Of a DNA stretch of 31,221 nucleotides, positions 26,002 through 31,221 are shown piece after piece. The stretch comes from Chrysophaeum taylorii. Taxonomy: Eukaryota > Sar > Pelagophyceae > Pelagomonadales > Pelagomonadaceae. Numbering within the stretch: position 1 is the stretch's first letter; each line of letters opens with the position of its first letter. The stretch spans positions 1 through 31,221 of the forward strand of contig JAQMWT010000194.1 in assembly GCA_029834535.1 (NCBI GenBank), in the 5' to 3' direction. The position numbers and the translations under genes were made by a program. A model generated the notes under the pieces. It saw only the letters and a program-made list of their open reading frames with translations. It was not told the origin of the DNA and did no database searches.

Positions 26002-26720
26002 CCTTTCGATCTATTTACGATCGAGATCCGATAGCCGTACCGATTTACAATCATCAACACGATGCCTTTCGGAAGAGTCTCGACCTGGTCAAGACTCGAG
26101 TTTACGCTCGTTTGAGCACGATTAAAGATCTCCGAAACCCGCCGCCGGAACGTACGGTAGCCTTGGCTACGCGAGGACATGCTACGACCAAATTCTCCCC
26201 AGCTCCGGGAGAAGCCGCGCAGGAAGTAGTTGCTTACGCTGCGCGCACGCTTCAAATCGAGCCCGGTCGAACTTACAATCTACCGGTAATTTTGTCGAAG
26301 CCTATGGAAATGGGACAGGTTTTCGTCGCTACGTTTGCTGAGAACGAGCAGTTGGGAGTTGTCGAAGGAATGTGCTCTTCTTGCAAAGAGCACGACCGGT
26401 CCGCTGCTCGGGTGGCGGTTACTGCCACGGAAGAAGTGCCGACGGTCGTCACTCAAGGCGAAGTCCTTGCGATTGGCGGTATCGTTAGGTACGAAGACGA
26501 GTTGAACGTCTCTACGATCAACGAACTTACGAAAAAATGTGAAGAAGGATACGACAAGGGGAACCTTTCTTTCACGGTTTCTGTCGCTAGTCACTTGACG
26601 CTATGCGACGAATCTCCCCCGCCGATGCTGCTGAGCACGGTGCAGAAGGACGCTACGACCGCTATGGCGGACAAGTCCACCCTCAAACGACCTGAAGGCA
26701 GCGACGATTTCGCTAGAAGG
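26002..26720 (+). CDS. post-protease beta-rich domain and linker
   Basis: Same open frame as the methyltransferase (25884-27548). The part about 26250-26480 has alternating hydrophobic strands and the peptides IEPGRTYNLPVIL and VPTVVTQGEVLAIG. These resemble the beta-domain that follows protease in many gypsy elements (pattern: proline-rich start, V-V-N-x-x-x-x-P-V, G-x-x-L-A). A Cys pair (MCSSCKEH) lies in the middle. It ends in a charged linker leading to the methyltransferase. Deleted in copy 1. Confidence 0.45.
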
Positions 26721-27548
26721 TCAGAAGAAGATGAAAAGAAATGCCGCGAGATCACCGACGCGGAGATCCGCCGCCGATATGAAAAGGTTCAATGGCTTCC
26801 AATCACTTATCGCAAGGTGGTGATGCTGTTCAGTGGAGCCGGAGGCAGTACTTTAGGTCTCCAACGAGCCAACGAAATGTGTGGGACGTCGTTTCGAGTC
26901 GTGTTAGCACTCGATGCGTCGGATACCGCCAACCAGATACACCACAAGAACTTTCCGAACATTCCTGTGGTGCAGCACACACTGTGTGGTCGCTATGTTA
27001 CAACCTTACGGTTGATCGAATCTTATTTACCCTACGCGGAATGTTCGTCGTCGATGTGTATCGCGTCGCCACCCTGCGTACACTCCGCTCTATGCAACTT
27101 GACCTCCAGAGATGTTGGGAAAGGAGTCACCGCTACCCACTGGACGATGAAATTATGCAAGACGGCTGGTTTCTTCATGTGGTTGATAGAGCAGGAGGCT
27201 TCGATTATTTCTTACGTTGCACGTTTGCCCTTTACGTACGTCGTCAATTTTTACGACATAACTCCCAGTTTGATGAGCTGTCGCGTGCGATTGTTGGTTT
27301 CCAGCCATCCGCTCCATTTGCGCGCAGTTCCAAAGACTTGCAAGAATATGCAGCAAGAGTTCGCCGCAGCACTTGGCTACGCCGACGAACGACATTTACT
27401 TCAGATGAACAATTTAGGGATCATCACGAGCCGCGACAGACGCAGCTTATACCGTTACGCGTGTCCCGCTTCGCGTAGGACCGCACCGTTCCGATTACAG
27501 ATCTCTGAATCTGAAAATGACTTCGGAGTTGCTGACGATGCCCCTTGA
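26721..27548 (+). CDS. C5-cytosine DNA methyltransferase domain, copy 2
   Basis: Open frame continuous with the post-protease domain. It has the same motifs as copy 1: FSGAGGSTLGLQRA, ALDASDTANQ, SPPC with the catalytic Cys at codon 27075-27077, and SCRVRLLVSS. Differences from copy 1 are few, several synonymous, and one indel near 27225 is a net loss of 3 bp, so the frame is kept. After HLLQMNNLG (CAG where copy 1 has TAG) an extra G (TTAGGG against TTAGG) shifts the frame into an arginine-rich run that stops at 27548. The natural continuation is the frame seen in copy 1. The N-terminal context is intact here, so this copy better shows the native polyprotein order. Confidence 0.83.
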   Translation, partial: SEEDEKKCREITDAEIRRRYEKVQWLPITYRKVVMLFSGAGGSTLGLQRANEMCGTSFRVVLALDASDTANQIHHKNFPNIPVVQHTLCGRYVTTLRLIESYLPYAECSSSMCIASPPCVHSALCNLTSRDVGKGVTATHWTMKLCKTAGFFMWLIEQEASIISYVARLPFTYVVNFYDITPSLMSCRVRLLVSSHPLHLRAVPKTCKNMQQEFAAALGYADERHLLQMNNLGIITSRDRRSLYRYACPASRRTAPFRLQISESENDFGVADDAP

Positions 27549-30500
27549 TTTTGATTGGGCCGGCTTCTCCAGGACGACCTCGTTGAAACACTTGGCGTCC
27601 GTCGTGCCACCTGACACGATGACCTATTATTCTCGATCTGCACAACTGTGACCAAGGAATTTCACCTGAGCGGCGAAGCGCCGTCAGCGTTGAGTCCGCA
27701 GACCGACCGTTTGATTATTTTGCAAATTGATGAAACCACCGCGTCACGTACAAGTTCCGCTGTTAAACACGCGCACATGTGTAATAAGATGGGTCGACTG
27801 ATGACTCTCCAAGATCGCACCAAATGGGAACCTCAGAGGTACCGTTGATTCCGCCTGCAACAGATGAGCCGGGGACGTCTCATGCTTCTTCTGCTGCCCC
27901 CCGACAACCAAATTTGGACGTTCCGCCAGATCCGAGCGAGATCGGGAACCGAAGATTAAGAGCGAGCCGAGTGTTCGTGTCAAAGGCGAGAGGATCAACA
28001 AAAGCCACCGGAAGTGAAACTAAAATACGAGAAAAAGTGTGCCATGGAAAGATGCGCCGCGCGATGCTGAGGGTGCCGCCGCAAACTCCTGAGCATGTCA
28101 AGGACAACGAAGCAGAAAGTTAAAATTCCTACGAAGGAAGAAGTTGACAAGGTTGTGCAGGAGCTGGGAATTCCGGACAATCCGCACTTAGATGACGAGG
28201 CGAAACTGATGCTCCGTCACTGTGTGCAATATTCTTGGGCCTTTTTCGACCCGATTATGAGACCTGTGGACTCGCCTCCTGTGTCTCTACGATTCAAAGA
28301 CGCGAATCCGCGACCGATTAAGATGACGCCCTACCGATTGACGCCTGCGAAGCTCGATTGTCTCCGCAAGCAGATCAGCGAGTGGTGCCGAGATCAGGTG
28401 TCCGGCCAACTCACCTGGGGCTTTCCTGTGTTGATGCTTCCGAAGAAAGGAGCGAGATTGGAACGTCAAACGCGTTCCCGTGCTGCAGTTGACTTACGTC
28501 AGCTCAACGATCAATTGGTCAATGACAGTTGGCCGAACATTCGACAAGATGATGCTTTGCTTTCTCGCCATGAGACGATGGCGGACATGCATTGATATTA
28601 GATGGGGATACCACAACCTTCGTCTGGATCCGGCAGCGCAGGACGCTGTCACGATGGTTAGCCCACTTGGCGCTCATAGTTTCTTGCGATTACCTCTAGG
28701 TGTGAAGACGGCCGGAGCTCTTTCTGCAAGCAAATGGCGAGCGACCTTTCGAAATGGATGTATCAAGACTTGGTTGCGTTTGTTGACGATATTATGATCC
28801 GAACGATCTTCATCGACATTTACAAGTTTTGATCGAAGTGATGTGTCATTTGGCACAGAGAGGGTACAGCGGTCGAACCGCGAAGTTCCACCTTCTCAAG
28901 GATGATATAGAATTTCTGGGACACATACCCCCAGAAGGCTTGAAGCCGAATCCGAAGACGCTGGAAGCACTGCAGAAGATGCCGATTCAGGTACTTTGCC
29001 GAATACTTCCCAGACCCAGATACGCTCTTTCATCGGCATGAGTAATTGCCGGCGATATGTGAAGGGCTACTCGAAGATTGTGGAACCGCTGAGACGATTA
29101 TGCCTCGAAGGTGTAAAGTTCGAGTGGACGCCCGAGTGTCAAAGCTTGGGATACGATTATTGAAGCTTGGTTGATTCCCGTGGAGTCTACCACCCCGATT
29201 ATGATCTGCCTTTTCAGATCCGATCCGATGCTTCCAAGGATGGACTTGGAGCATCTCTTCCAGATTGTCGAAGTCAAGGACGATGCCGGAAGAGTGACTC
29301 GAGAAGAACGAGTGATTGAATATTGGAGCCGAGCTGTGCCGAAGGAGATGCGGAATTACGAGCCCCGTCGGCTAGAGCTGCAGTTATACTTTCTCTGAGA
29401 GCCGAGCCTACATCGAAGGGCACCGGACTGTTTGGAGACCGATCACCGAAATTTGACGTTTTTACGTAAGGCGACGCCGTCTGGGCAGCTTGCTCGTTGG
29501 GCGATGCGCCTCGCCAATTTTGACCCTGAACTTGGTTACAAGCCGGGAAAGTCACCGGGAATGAGTATCCCTGACTGTCTCCCGCAACCGATAGATCACG
29601 TCATCGAGACTGACGAGTTTGGAGAACCTTGAACCACGCTTATTTAGTGTTCCAAGAGTTTCGACCTGTTGATGACCGAGGCGTCTCCGGCTGCCACTTC
29701 ATAATGTCGTTTATTACGACCGAACTGCCGGAAGACGAGGACGAAGATGCTGAAAGGATCCGATGAAATTGGCTACGTCTCACGCTACGAGACAACGTCG
29801 GAAGAACCGTGCGCGCGATGAGCCACAGATCTTCAAGGACGCAGCCGCTTACAAAGATTATATCGATAAGATACCCGATAATATGACGCTCGCTGAGATC
29901 GCACGTGAGCAAGAATCTGATGCTACTTGCGAGGATATTCGCTACCGAATGGCCCAAGGTCAGACGCCGCGACGTTCCCGAGCGAACGAACGTTCGAAGT
30001 CGTTAAAGGCGCTTTACCGCATTTCTGCTGATTTGCACCGATGATTGTTGCACCTGCTACGTTGCGCAAGCGCATTATTCGACTCTACCATGACACTCCG
30101 GTTAACGGTGGTCATATGGGACGTCACAGTACCGTCCAGGCTATCCAAGAACGATTTTGGTGGCCTCACGTGTCGAACGAAGTTGGAGTCTTCATTGCTG
30201 AATGTTTGGTTTGCCAGCTCGTACGCCTGAGCCGAAACAGGCTGGACTCTGCAGCAGCCCGTCTACGATGGTGATGGTGCTGTTCTTTGCATGGATTTTG
30301 GACCCTTGCCCAGCGCTGGTCCCGAGCATATCTTCTGTGTTTTTTGATCCGTTCTCGCATTTCTTGATTCTGGATGTTTTGAACGATAAGACTGCTGAGT
30401 CTGTCCTCGAGTCTTTTGTCATTAACATCCTCAAAGACTTACCCCAGATGATTCGTACCGACAACGGTAAGGAGTTCGTGAACAAGTTGATGCGCGAGTT

Positions 30501-31221
30501 TTGCCATCTCTTTAACACACGATATAAACTACGATTCCATCATGCCCAGTCGAACCCGGCTGAGCGTGTCAACCGATCAAGGCCTTCCTCCGTGCTTGCC
30601 TTCAGGGCCGGAACATCACGGATTGGCCTGACTTTGCTCATTATATGCGCGTTTTGCTACAACCGGGTTATTCCAGGCACGCAGATTTCTCCCTTTATGC
30701 TGCGCCTGAACCGTCAGCCGATGCTGTCGACTGACTACACGCTTATGGTTTGATACGTTGGGTAGCCGAAGACTCGCTCTGATGCAGTCGCCGAAACTCG
30801 TGAACGATTGAAATATTAACGCAAAGATCGTCCGCGAGGCTCGTGATAAAGCGAAGAAACAGCGTTGGCTTACAATGCTGATCATGTTGATGTTGAATCC
30901 AGAACAAACTTCGACCGGAATGGCGAGGGCCGTTTATTATCAAGAACGCTTTCCCGGTCACCTATAGGGATTAGTCTCTCGACTCTCCGCCCGAAGAACG
31001 GCGTGTTCATGTTAGTCAGATCACGCCTGTGATGGTACCTCCGATCGTTGATCAAGCCATCCGCAAACGAAGAAACCTTTGCGTGATGTTCATCAGCACG
31101 ATAAGTTTGTTGTTTTCGATTCCGACCGGAAGCGCTCTGATTAGCGCAAGAAGATTTCGCAAGTTTACGAGCGCGATTCGCCAAAATGATGGTATTTAAC
31201 TGTTTCATTTGATTGGAGTCC
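27549..31221 (+). pseudogene. pol: linker and pol of copy 2, riddled with short deletions
   Basis: Follows copy 1 from about 10620 to about 14480, with recognisable RT, RNase H and integrase peptides in successive frames (for example 28095-28595, 28829-29041, 29763-30044, 30041-30274, 30202-30753). From about 27610 on, losses of 1-5 bases occur every few tens of bases, including at the FVDD region (28775-28800) and before the integrase core. Substitutions remain rare. No full domain is uninterrupted. The last 35 bases diverge more strongly. The run of C that is 11 long in copy 1 is 6 here. The pattern may be decay or uncorrected sequencing error at a contig end. Confidence 0.85.

Larger units (their letters stand above)
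21004..31221 (+). mobile_element. LTR retrotransposon with cytosine methyltransferase, copy 2, truncated by window end
   Basis: Same family and orientation as copy 1, starting TGTGGCG at 21004. It retains the protease and post-protease segment missing from copy 1. Lesions: single-base losses in the leader ORF and gag, an extra G after the methyltransferase, a frame break after the protease, and a pol full of short deletions. The window ends near the position equivalent to about 14480 of copy 1, so the 3' LTR is outside. Confidence 0.92.

Noticed and set aside
1..31221. CRISPR arrays, rRNA, tRNA genes or bacterial operons
   Set aside because: No regularly spaced identical repeats with unique spacers, no rRNA core sequences, and no cloverleaf found; tRNA-like bases occur only as the retroelement primer sites.

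Overview
The window looks like nuclear DNA of a GC-rich unicellular eukaryote, most probably a stramenopile alga or relative. The main evidence is a complete, intronless, highly conserved actin gene on the minus strand (16996-18129), which from memory resembles stramenopile actins. The lineage call is inference. Only two or three host genes are visible; the rest is a mosaic of nested transposable elements and their debris.

Layout: 1-2700 holds repeats, a foldback structure and two decayed fragments of a Pif1/Helitron-type helicase. 2714-4606 is an uncharacterised host gene with one degenerate EF-hand and an SR-rich tail. 4780-5057 is a SINE-like repeat with an 11-bp target duplication. 5765-14977 is a full-length LTR retrotransposon (copy 1). 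14978-16995 has no recognisable gene. Actin follows. 18372-19307 is an inverted copy of the helicase/minisatellite block at 1616-2520. 19512-19997 encodes a short charged repeat protein. 20104-20818 contains a TIR-flanked segment, a second SINE-like copy and a TA-flanked MITE. 21004 to the window end is a second, 3'-truncated copy (copy 2) of the same retrotransposon.

The key observation is that this Ty3/gypsy-type retrotransposon carries a C5-cytosine DNA methyltransferase domain between its protease region and its reverse transcriptase. Reading both copies together, the order is LTR - tRNA primer site - short leader ORF - large Gag (acidic N-terminus, coiled coil, capsid-like domain, SR-rich stretch, acidic C-terminus) - retropepsin-like protease with a post-protease beta domain - cytosine methyltransferase - linker - RT - RNase H - integrase - LTR. 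The methyltransferase reading frame is open in both copies, although each copy is broken elsewhere. Copy 1 has lost the protease segment and has nonsense codons in gag. Copy 2 has frameshifts in gag, a triplicated Gag segment and a deletion-riddled pol.

Capture of cytosine methyltransferases by retrotransposons has been described in charophyte algae and dinoflagellates. This copy appears to be a further example with its own domain order. It might let the element write methylation on itself or its host; that role is inference.
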